Source: RGIG7378 sp045588325 (GTDB lineage: Bacteria > Bacillota > Clostridia > RGIG7378). From it: a stretch of 33,948 bases of DNA. The stretch is from the NCBI GenBank assembly GCA_045588325.1, contig JAZNEA010000098.1, positions 1 through 33,948 of the forward strand. The letters run 5' to 3'. The notes below the pieces were generated by a model. It worked only from the letters and a program-made list of their open reading frames with translations. It did no database searches and had not been told where the DNA came from. Of the stretch, positions 22,023 to 29,724 are shown in pieces. Numbering within the stretch: the first letter of the stretch is position 1; every line of letters begins with the position of its first letter. The position numbers and the translations under genes are program-made.

Positions 22023-23894
22023 TTAGTCCTCTGCAATAATTGCCTTTGCAGACAGTCCGTAGTTGTACAGAGCCTTTACAAGAGCTGCCAGCTCTGCATC
22101 GTTGCTGCCACCCTTGGAGTAAACATAGGAGTTTACGCTATATGTGGCACTTGCAACTTCGTCTCCGTCAACCTCAATACTTGCTGTGTAAACTTTGTCA
22201 AACTGCAGTGCGGAAATAGCATCTGTCTCTACTCTGTATGTACCGTTGCCCAAATCCTCGTAATCAACCTGTGTGCCATTAATCTTAACTGCCAAGTTAG
22301 CTGTATCAGCTGCCTGGAACTTGAAGATAATCTTGTTGGCATAATCGAACCACAGGTTGGCAGAAGTGAACTTGTAGCCAGTGAGGGTTGATGTGCTGTT
22401 CTTGTCTGTGCTGTTAGGAGCAACAAATGTCGTGCCTGTAACGCCCTCAGAAACCAGATCGCTTGTGTTGTAATCACGGTAGTTCTGAGCTGCTCCGCCG
22501 TAAACCAGCATGTCGTTGACAAGCTTGTCCAGAGCTGTTGGTCCGGGAACTGTTACTGTTGTATCAACAGTTGCTACGGAATCACGAACCTCCTCAGGGG
22601 CGATGTTCTCAGAAGTAATTGCTGTTACACCGCCTGCTCCAACAACCTTAAGGGACTGGAGATAGATAGCCTGGCCGGTAAGAGCCACATCTGTGCTGTA
22701 ATAGATTGTCACGCAAACAGTCTCTGTCTCTGCGGCATTTTCTGGCACTGTAGCAATAATCTTGTACCAGTCATCACCCAGACTCTGAATCTTGCCATTT
22801 GCGGCACCTGCTGCCAGTGTAAGCTTGTTAACATCTGTTTCAGTATTTGCGCTGGAACCTAGTCTGATTCTAACAGAATCTACAGCAGCACCCTGAAGGA
22901 CGGGGATCTTGACTACCAGCTCAATTGTATCGCCGGCGGCGTTCTTAATATCATCATAATAGAACTGCATTCTTCCTGTGGAAGTGCCGTCATACTCCAA
23001 CTTAATGGCATCACCGGCAGGAGTCTTGAGTCCATTGAGATAATTCTCAACTGTTGTTGTCTTTGTGCTGAACAACTGGCCATCAGCATAGAGCTCCATG
23101 GTAATATTGTCGCCCATCTGCTCAGGGAGAAGGTCTGTATACTTGAATACATACTCGCCCTCTACCTCTGTGGCTGTGCCTGTAACCTCTACGTCCTCGC
23201 CATTAGCAATGAACTTAACAAATACATTGTCATACTCTTCTGTAATATCCTTAGCATAGCAGTTAACAGTAATATCCTGACCAACAGAAACGGTCATACC
23301 AGAGATGCTGGGAAGCACAGGCTCCTCCTCAACCTCAATCTTCTTGAGATCTGTGGGGATATTCATTGCCTTTGCAGTAAGAACATCGTTCTTGTTGGAG
23401 GCATAAACCACGCTGGAAGACACCTCTACGCCATTAACCTTGATTCCGGCAATATAGTTTGTGCCTGGATCTGTGCCGTCTACAGAAAGCTCATAGCCTG
23501 TGCTAGAAGGACAAGCAGCCTGTGCAACGCACTCTATGTAGTACCATCCGCTACCTTCCTCGCCGGCTGCGGTACCATGGCCTGTACCTGTAATGTACTT
23601 ACCGCTGTATACCTCTTCGCTAGATCCCTTATAGGTTGCCTTTGTTCCGTTTCCACGGGCATACATGCTCAGTCCGCTGGGATTACTGGATCCTCCTATA
23701 TATACATAGAAAGAAATCTCATCGCCGCTTGCGATATCTGTCTTGAGATAAATTGTACTTCTGGATGAGGATGCAGCTGACATCTCGTAGCTGTTTACAA
23801 CCTCATCAGCTGCCAGTGCACTGCCTACCATGGTCATAGGAACCATAGTGATAGCCATTGCGAAAACTAACAGCATTGCTAAAATTTTCTTCAT
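22023..23894 (-). CDS. Large secreted multi-domain protein heading the peptide-export operon
   Basis: A 623-residue protein with a signal peptide (cut near residue 28, SALA). In order it shows an A module (about 33-180) with ISFYVYIGG, LSMYARG, EEVYSGKYITG and GWYYIECVAQ, and an Ig-like region (about 195-290). A B-type module follows (about 295-430) with RMQFYYDDIKNAAGDTIELVVKIP, then a C-terminal region (about 460-623) with LVYGGAAQNYRDYNT and LVKALYNYGLSAKA. That last pattern recurs in many gut Firmicutes surface proteins but I know no function for it. There is no membrane tail, unlike the paralogues downstream, so it may be released or bound non-covalently. It is the first gene of the operon, with its own promoter. 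Confidence 0.85.
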   Translation of the reverse strand: MKKILAMLLVFAMAITMVPMTMVGSALAADEVVNSYEMSAASSSRSTIYLKTDIASGDEISFYVYIGGSSNPSGLSMYARGNGTKATYKGSSEEVYSGKYITGTGHGTAAGEEGSGWYYIECVAQAACPSSTGYELSVDGTDPGTNYIAGIKVNGVEVSSSVVYASNKNDVLTAKAMNIPTDLKKIEVEEEPVLPSISGMTVSVGQDITVNCYAKDITEEYDNVFVKFIANGEDVEVTGTATEVEGEYVFKYTDLLPEQMGDNITMELYADGQLFSTKTTTVENYLNGLKTPAGDAIKLEYDGTSTGRMQFYYDDIKNAAGDTIELVVKIPVLQGAAVDSVRIRLGSSANTETDVNKLTLAAGAANGKIQSLGDDWYKIIATVPENAAETETVCVTIYYSTDVALTGQAIYLQSLKVVGAGGVTAITSENIAPEEVRDSVATVDTTVTVPGPTALDKLVNDMLVYGGAAQNYRDYNTSDLVSEGVTGTTFVAPNSTDKNSTSTLTGYKFTSANLWFDYANKIIFKFQAADTANLAVKINGTQVDYEDLGNGTYRVETDAISALQFDKVYTASIEVDGDEVASATYSVNSYVYSKGGSNDAELAALVKALYNYGLSAKAIIAED

Positions 23895-23943
23895 GTGTAT
23901 TCCTCACTTTCAAATATGGCCCTTACGGGCTTGTATACACTTT

Positions 23944-23972
23944 AATTTACATTAGCAACCACCCAGTGTCAA
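23944..23972 (-). promoter_or_regulatory. Promoter of the secreted protein-peptide-export operon
   Basis: TTGACA (23967-23972), 17-base spacer, TAAATT (23944-23949) on the minus strand. No other promoter or T-tailed hairpin is obvious until 18318, supporting one operon of about 5.6 kb. Confidence 0.75.
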
Positions 23973-24048
23973 CCTTTGCCTAACAAACCTCGCCTTTTTT
24001 TGTGGTCAAAACACGCTAAAAACGGCACAAAAAGCCAATTTCTGCATA

Positions 24049-24080
24049 GTGCACAAAACAACGCTTTGCTTTTTGTGCAC
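24049..24080. promoter_or_regulatory. Inverted repeat GTGCACAAAA/TTTTGTGCAC between divergent genes
   Basis: Perfect 10-base arms with a 12-base spacer lie between the divergent 623-residue protein gene and the ywaF-like gene. A single GGCACAAAAAGCC lies at 24024-24036, and related elements precede other surface protein promoters. It is a candidate operator. Confidence 0.5.
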
Positions 24081-24122
24081 TTTTGAGACACACTTTCGTC
24101 AGCCTCTTCTCTCATATTGTAG

Positions 24123-24128
24123 TATAAT
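24123..24128 (+). promoter_or_regulatory. Probable -10 box of the ywaF-like gene
   Basis: TATAAT lies 36 bases before the start codon. I find no good -35 box at 16-18 bases upstream, so this is tentative. Confidence 0.4.
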
Positions 24129-24163
24129 TCTACCGTGAGACTTTTTGTTTTGCGGGGGACTAT

Positions 24164-24982
24164 ATGGAATTTTGGGTTAATCTACTAACATTTCTGCAGA
24201 GTACCATGACCAGACCACACAGCTATGGTTGGTTTCACTTTATGTGGGTGGGCATTATCGTCCTTGCTACCACCCTCTTATGCCTCCGTTTTCGCAATGC
24301 GGACGACCGCACTTTCCGTCGCATCGTCCTCATCTTATGGGTTGCCATGGTTCTTTTCGAAACTCACAAGCAGCTCATGTATACCTTTTCCGTGTCAGAC
24401 GGCATTATCGTAGGTGATTATCAGTGGTACGCCTTCCCTTACCAATTGTGTGGCACACCCCTCTTTGTCCTGCCCGTGGTCATCTGGGGCAAGGATGGTC
24501 ACCTGAGAGATGCTGTTATGGCTTTTATATGCTTTTTCTCCTTCTTTGGAGGGTTAGTCACGTATGTATATCCCGAGGACGTATTCATCAGCGAGATCGG
24601 TATCAATGTCCAATCCATGTTCCACCATGGTATGCAGATTGTGCTGGGTATTTTCACCGCTGTTCATTTAAGACATAGGTTCAACCGCTCATTGTACTAC
24701 AAGGGCGCGGTCGCCTTTGTGGCCCTGTGTGCCTCCGCCCTGGTTATGGATGTGTCCATGTACCACATTCTCAAGGGCTGCGGCATAGACGAGACCTTTA
24801 ATATGTTCTACATCAGCCCCTATTATGAGTGCTCCCTGCCTCTGCTCAATATGATTGACCAGGTCCTGCCATATGTGCCGTTCCTCGCGCTATACGTTCT
24901 GGGGTTCCTGCTCATCGGCTTTATCATGTACTCCATCCAATATGGGTTCATTCGCCTGGCATCCAGACAGAAGAAGACATAA
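24164..24982 (+). CDS. YwaF-family (TIGR02206/TMEM164-like) integral membrane protein
   Basis: A 272-residue protein with about seven membrane helices and no signal peptide. Family features are HSYGWFHFMWVGIIV near the start, YAFPYQLCGTPLFVLPVVIW in the middle, and FHHGMQIVLGIF, with conserved His residues in or near helices. YwaF-like proteins are widespread and poorly characterised; the related human TMEM164 is an acyltransferase, so a lipid-related role is possible but unproven. GGGGGAC precedes the start. This is one of only two plus-strand genes, divergent from the peptide operon, and 85 bases before the GH20-like gene. No terminator is visible between those two. Confidence 0.82.
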   Translation: MEFWVNLLTFLQSTMTRPHSYGWFHFMWVGIIVLATTLLCLRFRNADDRTFRRIVLILWVAMVLFETHKQLMYTFSVSDGIIVGDYQWYAFPYQLCGTPLFVLPVVIWGKDGHLRDAVMAFICFFSFFGGLVTYVYPEDVFISEIGINVQSMFHHGMQIVLGIFTAVHLRHRFNRSLYYKGAVAFVALCASALVMDVSMYHILKGCGIDETFNMFYISPYYECSLPLLNMIDQVLPYVPFLALYVLGFLLIGFIMYSIQYGFIRLASRQKKT

Positions 24983-25030
24983 TTTCTGCAGCGACCATTG
25001 ATAACTATATCTTTTTTTTACATTGTCCCT

Positions 25031-25036
25031 TATAAT
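25031..25036 (+). promoter_or_regulatory. Probable -10 box of the GH20-like gene
   Basis: TATAAT lies 31 bases before the start codon, with AAGGAGG between. No matching -35 box is clear, so the gene may also be read from the ywaF-like promoter. Confidence 0.4.
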
Positions 25037-25067
25037 CAAGACATATATAAATAAGGAGGAACACTCT

Positions 25068-26099
25068 ATGACACCTAAAATGTTTGCATACCACTGCTAC
25101 ATGAAGGAGCCGGGCGATCTGGCAGGCTTTGTGGAACTGGCAGTAAATAACCTCATCCCCATGGGATACGACACCTTTATCGCCGAGATCGGACACAACG
25201 TTATTACTAAGTGCCATCCCGAGATTTCCGGCGGTTCAGTACCCATTGAGCAGGTCAAGGAGGCTGCTGAGGCCATCGCAAAGGCTGGCGGACAGCTGGT
25301 TCCCCTGTTCAATTGCTTTGGTCACCAGGGATGGAAGTGCGAGCGCAACGGATTGTTGCAGGCATACCCCGAGTATGACGAGACCCCTGAGTACACAGAG
25401 GAGTCTCACCCGGACAACTTCTATACTCCATCATGGTGTGGTAACAAGCCCGGCATTTACGACATCGTTCTGCCCGTAATCGACGAGCTCATCGACGCCA
25501 CCAACTGCAAGTACTTCCACGTTGGAATGGACGAGATCTTCGAAATGGCTCACTGCCCAGCATGTAAGGATATTCCTCGTCACGAGCTTATGGCCAAGAA
25601 CGTTAAGATTCTCCACGACCACCTGACTAAGCGTGGCGTTCGCATGATGATGTGGGGCGATAGACTCATTGATTCTAAGGAGTGCTTTGGCCACACATGG
25701 GAGGCCGACATTTTCGGCTCATATCCTGCAGTTGACATGATTCCTAAGGACATCATCATCACTGACTGGCACTATGAGACCACCGAGTTCCCCTCTGTAC
25801 ATATGTTCATGGAAAAGGGCTTTGACGTAATGCCTTCTTGCTTTATGACAAACCACAGCGTTAAGGCCATGAGCAACATGGTATATGGCTCTGGTGCTCC
25901 CGGAGAGCATCCCCTCATCGAGAACGAGCATATGCTGGGAATGTGCGTAACCAACTGGATTGGTGGCGCCAGCAACAGCGAGATTGACTTTATGCTCACA
26001 AAGACACGCCCCGGCGTCAGCCAGATGGGACAGACCATCCGCGATGTAGCAGCCTGGCACACAGCATATGTGGATCCCTCCAAGAGAAGAAGATGGTAG
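25068..26099 (+). CDS. Glycoside hydrolase family 20-like protein
   Basis: A 343-residue TIM-barrel-like protein. FHVGMDEIFEM (150-160) matches the GH20 beta-N-acetylhexosaminidase motif H-x-G-G-D-E, giving Asp155 and Glu156 as the expected catalytic pair, though the second Gly is Met. LVPLFNCFGHQGW (77-89) fits the preceding barrel strand with its conserved Gly-His. CPAC (163-166) could bind a metal. No signal peptide is present, so it acts in the cytoplasm or its location is unknown; substrate is unknown. ATG 25068 follows AAGGAGG at 8 bases; 15 extra in-frame residues upstream lack such a site. A bidirectional terminator follows. It could cut imported GlcNAc-type sugars, which is inferred. 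Confidence 0.72.
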   Translation: MTPKMFAYHCYMKEPGDLAGFVELAVNNLIPMGYDTFIAEIGHNVITKCHPEISGGSVPIEQVKEAAEAIAKAGGQLVPLFNCFGHQGWKCERNGLLQAYPEYDETPEYTEESHPDNFYTPSWCGNKPGIYDIVLPVIDELIDATNCKYFHVGMDEIFEMAHCPACKDIPRHELMAKNVKILHDHLTKRGVRMMMWGDRLIDSKECFGHTWEADIFGSYPAVDMIPKDIIITDWHYETTEFPSVHMFMEKGFDVMPSCFMTNHSVKAMSNMVYGSGAPGEHPLIENEHMLGMCVTNWIGGASNSEIDFMLTKTRPGVSQMGQTIRDVAAWHTAYVDPSKRRRW

Positions 26100-26103
26100 A
26101 TTG

Positions 26104-26131
26104 GAGTTAAGAGTTAAAAGATAAGAGATAA
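26104..26131. repeat. Short GTTAAGAG repeat cluster
   Basis: GAGTTAAGAGTTAAAAGATAAGA-like words directly after the GH20-like gene. They are the reverse-complement form of the cluster at 1-85. Confidence 0.6.
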
Positions 26132-26168
26132 AAAAGTTGGTTAGCGAATTGCTAGCCAACTTTTTTTG
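26130..26168. terminator. Bidirectional terminator between the GH20-like gene and pyrB
   Basis: GTTGGTTAGC pairs with GCTAGCCAAC around GAATT, flanked by an A-run and a seven-T run, so it can act on both strands. Confidence 0.85.
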
Positions 26169-26226
26169 TGAGGCGTTATAAGTGCGGGTGTCTTGTGCCC
26201 ATGGTCAGTTTATAGTTATCCAACTT

Positions 26227-26262
26227 TCTTAACTCTTACCTGAACTTTTCACTTTTCACTTA
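26227..26262. repeat. Short TTTTCACT/CTTAACT repeat cluster
   Basis: CTTAACTCTTACC and ACTTTTCACTTTTCACTTA resemble the 1-85 cluster. The bases from 26169 to 26226 hold nothing I can name. Confidence 0.6.
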
Positions 26263-26307
26263 ACGAAGCTCGGCTTCCATCATGACCACAAGACCATAGC
26301 GACCGAA

Positions 26308-26344
26308 ACTTTTCACTCTTCACTCTTCACTTTTCACTTTTCTT
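26308..26344. repeat. TTTTCACTCTTCACT repeat cluster covering the pyrB stop codon
   Basis: Tandem CACTCTT/CACTTTT units. The pyrB stop (26334-26336) is within them, as at pncB. Confidence 0.7.
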
Positions 26345-27446
26345 TCGCTTTCCTATCACAGTAAATGCATCTGTGGCCACCCTCGGTCTGCTCAAACGCC
26401 TGCGGCAGTTCCTGCTCTATGCTGGTGATGCAACGCTTGCTGGTGCAGTGCAATCCATATTCCTTGGCATTGGCAACAGCCTGCTGGTATCTGACTACGT
26501 CATCACCTATCTCAGCAGAGTCTGCAACCTCGGGTGCCATTCCCAACAGTGTGAGAATCAAAGCCATTCGAATATATTTGCCGTTGAGCACCTGCTGGAA
26601 GTAGCAAGCTCTGGGATCCTTGTCCACTGCAACGGAAATCTCGTTGACTCTTGGCAGTGGGTGCATGATAATCATATCCCCTTTTGCCACAGTCAGCTTG
26701 TCTGTATTCAAAATGTAGCTGTCCTTAAGGCGATTATACTGCTCAACATCGGCAAATCTCTCCTGCTGCACGCGAGTCATATACAACACATCCAACTCTG
26801 GCATTGCGTCCTCCAGAGAGGTGGTCTCCACATACGGAATGCCTGCCTCTTCCAGTTCTTTAACCAGATTAACAGGCATGCGCAACTCATCCGGTGCGAT
26901 AAACACAAACTTTACGCCCTCATAACGAGACATGGCGGAGACCAGGGAGTGCACTGTGCGTCCGTACTTAAGGTCGCCACAGCATCCCACAACCATATTG
27001 CTCAGTCTACCCTTTTGGCGGGAGATTGTGAGCAGGTCTGTCAGCGTCTGTGTCGGGTGGTTATGTCCACCGTCTCCTGCGTTAATCACAGGAATGCTGG
27101 CGTTCAGAGATGCCACCATGGGAGCGCCCTCATTGGGGTGCCTCATGGCAATAATATCTGCAAAGCAGGATATAACCTGTGCTGTATCTGCAACGCTCTC
27201 ACCCTTGGAGGCAGAACTGCTGCTGGCTGATGAGAAACCAATTACATTTCCACCCAACTCCATCATGGCAGACTCAAAACTAAGTCTGGTTCTTGTGGAG
27301 GGCTCAAAGAAGAGCGTGGCCAACTTTTTGCCATGGCAGGCAGATGCATACCTTTCGCCGTGAGCGATGATGTCCTTGGCCAAGCCGATCAGTCTATCTA
27401 TCTCCGCAATGGAAAAATCTCTAATGTCTATCAGGTTCTTTTTCAT
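26334..27446 (-). CDS. pyrB: Aspartate carbamoyltransferase with a C-terminal PyrI-like zinc tail
   Basis: It condenses carbamoyl phosphate with aspartate, the second step of UMP synthesis. The catalytic chain covers residues 1 to about 305, with FEPSTRTR (47-54) for carbamoyl phosphate and HPLPR (262-266) for aspartate. At 370 residues it is about 60 longer than usual. The extra tail has Cys334, Cys339, Cys360 and Cys363 in a C-x4-C-I-(S/T) ... C-x-Y-C pattern, as in the zinc domain of the regulatory subunit PyrI. The nucleotide-binding half of PyrI is absent. I infer a built-in zinc module that may shape oligomers rather than bind CTP. GGAGTGAG precedes ATG. It is the last gene of the pyrimidine operon. 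Confidence 0.93.
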   Translation of the reverse strand: MKKNLIDIRDFSIAEIDRLIGLAKDIIAHGERYASACHGKKLATLFFEPSTRTRLSFESAMMELGGNVIGFSSASSSSASKGESVADTAQVISCFADIIAMRHPNEGAPMVASLNASIPVINAGDGGHNHPTQTLTDLLTISRQKGRLSNMVVGCCGDLKYGRTVHSLVSAMSRYEGVKFVFIAPDELRMPVNLVKELEEAGIPYVETTSLEDAMPELDVLYMTRVQQERFADVEQYNRLKDSYILNTDKLTVAKGDMIIMHPLPRVNEISVAVDKDPRACYFQQVLNGKYIRMALILTLLGMAPEVADSAEIGDDVVRYQQAVANAKEYGLHCTSKRCITSIEQELPQAFEQTEGGHRCIYCDRKAKEK

Positions 27447-27459
27447 GGCTCACTCCAGA

Positions 27460-28089
27460 TTAATCTCTCCAGCTCTCGTCAGATGGATTTGCTCTGAACT
27501 TAAGGAGTCTTTCTCTGTCCTCAGGCTTGATGTAACCCTCTGCTACGGCAACCTCTGCCACTGTATCCAGGTTGGTCAAGCTGATGTTCTTGACGTTTGC
27601 GTTTGCAAGGCGGTCAAGGCCCTTCTGCATGCCATATGTAAAGATGCTTACTACGCCCAGAACGTCTGCTCCTGCAGCTCTCAGCACCTCAACTACCTCG
27701 ATAACGCTGCCTCCTGTGGAGATCAAATCCTCCACAACAACAACCTTCTGTCCAGGCAGTAGCTTGCCCTCAATCTGGTTCTGACGGCCGTGATCCTTAG
27801 CTCCGCTCCTGACATAACCCATGGGCAACTCCATAAGGTGTCCTACGATAGCGGCGTGAGCAATACCAGCTGTAGATGTTCCCATGAGAACCTCTACCTC
27901 GGGGTAATTCTCGCGAACCAACTGTGCCAATCCCTGCTCCACATCCAGTCTTACCTGGTGGTCAGACAGAGTCAGTCTGTTGTCGCAATAAATGGGGCTC
28001 TTGATGCCGCTGGCCCATGTGAATGGCTCGTCTGGTCTCAGAAAAACCGCCTTAATCTTAAGTAAATCCTTAGCAATTGTAGTCTTCAT
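27460..28089 (-). CDS. pyrE: Orotate phosphoribosyltransferase
   Basis: A 209-residue type I PRTase that joins orotate to PRPP to give OMP. The PRPP-binding motif VVVVEDLISTGGSVIEVVEVL is present around residue 120, with GTSTAGIAHA and GYVRSGAKDHGRQNQIEG as the family loops. I start at ATG 28089 (MKTTIAKDLL), with AGGAGAG just upstream; the longer frame to 28164 overlaps pyrF in another phase and is unlikely. It lies 25 bases after pyrF and 13 before pyrB. Confidence 0.95.
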   Translation of the reverse strand: MKTTIAKDLLKIKAVFLRPDEPFTWASGIKSPIYCDNRLTLSDHQVRLDVEQGLAQLVRENYPEVEVLMGTSTAGIAHAAIVGHLMELPMGYVRSGAKDHGRQNQIEGKLLPGQKVVVVEDLISTGGSVIEVVEVLRAAGADVLGVVSIFTYGMQKGLDRLANANVKNISLTNLDTVAEVAVAEGYIKPEDRERLLKFRANPSDESWRD

Positions 28090-28114
28090 TTTGTCTCTCC
28101 TATAATCACTTAGT

Positions 28115-28813
28115 TTATCCAATAAACTCTGCGCAGCATCTCTTCCAGGCTGCAACAGGGTCATCTGCTCTGGTAATGGGACGTCCTACAACGATGTAGT
28201 CGGATCCAATCTCCTTGGCTCTCTCAGGTGTAGTAATACGAACCTGATCGCCCACATCTCCGTCTGCAAACCTTACGCCGGGAGTTATTGTCAGGAATTC
28301 TGCACCGCATCTCTCATGAATCAAGCCAGCCTCAAGGGGTGAGCACACAACGCCGTCCAGTCCTGCTGCCTTGGTGTTCTCAGCATACTTAAGAACTGTG
28401 TTTGGCAGAGTTTCGCTGATTAGCAGTTCCTCTCTCATGCGCTCCTCGCTGGTGGATGTAAGCTGTGTTACAGCGATAACCAGAGGGCGAGTTCCGTCAG
28501 GACGTGTAACTCCCTCAACTGCTGCCTCCATCATAGCCTTGGTGCCGGATGCGTGGAGGTTAACAATGTCTGCGCCCAGGTCAGACAGAACCTTCATGGC
28601 ACTCTTAACTGTGTTTGGAATATCGTGTAGCTTAAGATCCAGGAAAACCTTGTGTCCTCTGGCCTTTAATTCCTTAACGATCTCAGGCCCTGCTGCATAG
28701 TACAGCTCCATACCTATTTTGAGGAATGGCTTTTCGTCTCCGAACTTGTCCAAAAAGCTCACAACATCTGCTCTGCTGGGAAAATCGCAGGCAATAATTA
28801 CATCCTTACCCAT
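28115..28813 (-). CDS. pyrF: Orotidine 5'-phosphate decarboxylase
   Basis: A 232-residue TIM-barrel enzyme that decarboxylates OMP to UMP, the last step of the pathway. It has IIACDFPSRADVVSFLD at the start, the catalytic segment FLDLKLHDIPNTV (Asp-x-Lys-x-x-Asp), and GVVCSPLEA. ITPGVRFADGDVGDQVRITTPERA and DYIVVGRPITRADDP form the phosphate site. ATG 28813 (MGKDVI) is chosen; the longer frame to 28900 lies within pyrD. Stop and start of pyrD and pyrF overlap by one base, consistent with coupling. Confidence 0.95.
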   Translation of the reverse strand: MGKDVIIACDFPSRADVVSFLDKFGDEKPFLKIGMELYYAAGPEIVKELKARGHKVFLDLKLHDIPNTVKSAMKVLSDLGADIVNLHASGTKAMMEAAVEGVTRPDGTRPLVIAVTQLTSTSEERMREELLISETLPNTVLKYAENTKAAGLDGVVCSPLEAGLIHERCGAEFLTITPGVRFADGDVGDQVRITTPERAKEIGSDYIVVGRPITRADDPVAAWKRCCAEFIG

Positions 28814-29724
28814 TAGTGTGCACCTCCAATTATATCTGTTAATTTCTCTATTCCATATTTGGCCATCTCTGCAGGCAGGGCCTCCACAATGTCTCTGCAA
28901 GCATAGGGATTAATGAGGTTCTCTGCTCCCACCTGAACTGCTGTGGCTCCTGCCATCATCATCTCCAATACGTCTGCTGCAGATGTTACGCCGCCGCATC
29001 CAATTATCGGGATGTCAACTCTGTCGTACACCTGATAGATCATCCTGACCGCCACTGGGAATACAGCAGGGCCGGAATATCCACCCATCTTGTTAGCCAC
29101 AATTGGCTTGCCTGTCCTCAGGTTAATTCTCATTCCCATAAGGGTGTTGATGAGGCAAATGCCGTCTGCTCCTGCATCCTCGCATGCCCCTGCAATGGCT
29201 GCAATGTCGGTGACATTGGGACTGAGCTTGATGTAAACGGGCTTGTCCGTAGCCTTCTTCACAGCTGCTGTAACTGCTGCTGCAGATTCGCAGGATGTAC
29301 CCAGGGCCATGCCGCCGTTGTGTACATTCGGGCAGCTGATGTTTACCTCAAATATGCCTATCTGCTCCTGGTCGTTCAGTCTGCTGACTGTGTGCACATA
29401 CTCGTCCACGGAGAATCCGCTGACGTTGGCAATAACCTTCTTGTTAAACACCTTGGCCAACTTGGGCAGTTCTTTAGAAATAACTGCCTCTACGCCGGGG
29501 TTCTGCAATCCAACGGAGTTAATAAGTCCATTGGGGCACTCTGCGATCCTGGGTGTGGGGTTGCCAAATCTAGGCTCCTTGGTGGTTCCCTTAAAGGAAA
29601 ACGTGCCAAGGCAGTTAATATCGTACAGTTCTGCAAATTCGTATCCGTAGCCAAATGTTCCGCTGGCAGGGATTATGGGGTTATCCAGCTCCCAGCCGGA
29701 CAAATTTACTCTGGTGTCTACCAT
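28813..29724 (-). CDS. pyrD: Dihydroorotate dehydrogenase, class 1B catalytic subunit
   Basis: A 303-residue FMN barrel that oxidises dihydroorotate to orotate. NPIIPASGTFGYG, the active-site NISCPN with its catalytic Cys, YIKLSPNVTD, and the FMN phosphate loops VANKMGGYSGPA and IGCGGVTSA are visible. Together with pyrK it forms the NAD-linked 1B enzyme of Firmicutes. Its start has GGGAGGAG upstream, which sits within the end of pyrK; the two genes overlap by 7 bases. The enzyme acts in the cytoplasm. Confidence 0.95.
   Translation of the reverse strand: MVDTRVNLSGWELDNPIIPASGTFGYGYEFAELYDINCLGTFSFKGTTKEPRFGNPTPRIAECPNGLINSVGLQNPGVEAVISKELPKLAKVFNKKVIANVSGFSVDEYVHTVSRLNDQEQIGIFEVNISCPNVHNGGMALGTSCESAAAVTAAVKKATDKPVYIKLSPNVTDIAAIAGACEDAGADGICLINTLMGMRINLRTGKPIVANKMGGYSGPAVFPVAVRMIYQVYDRVDIPIIGCGGVTSAADVLEMMMAGATAVQVGAENLINPYACRDIVEALPAEMAKYGIEKLTDIIGGAH

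Noticed and set aside
21396..22391. 331-codon plus-strand frame with GVAVG/GVASG repeats
   Set aside because: It is the complement of the Thr/Pro-rich lipoprotein and of part of the secreted protein gene; low complexity creates the open frame.
18326..24000. Classification of the peptide operon as a normal lasso peptide cluster
   Set aside because: The RRE and kinase fit, but no Asn-synthetase-like cyclase or transglutaminase-like protease is present in the window, and the peptide is too short after its Thr for a lasso core.
26373..27230. 285-codon plus-strand frame
   Set aside because: Antisense to pyrB, which has all catalytic motifs.
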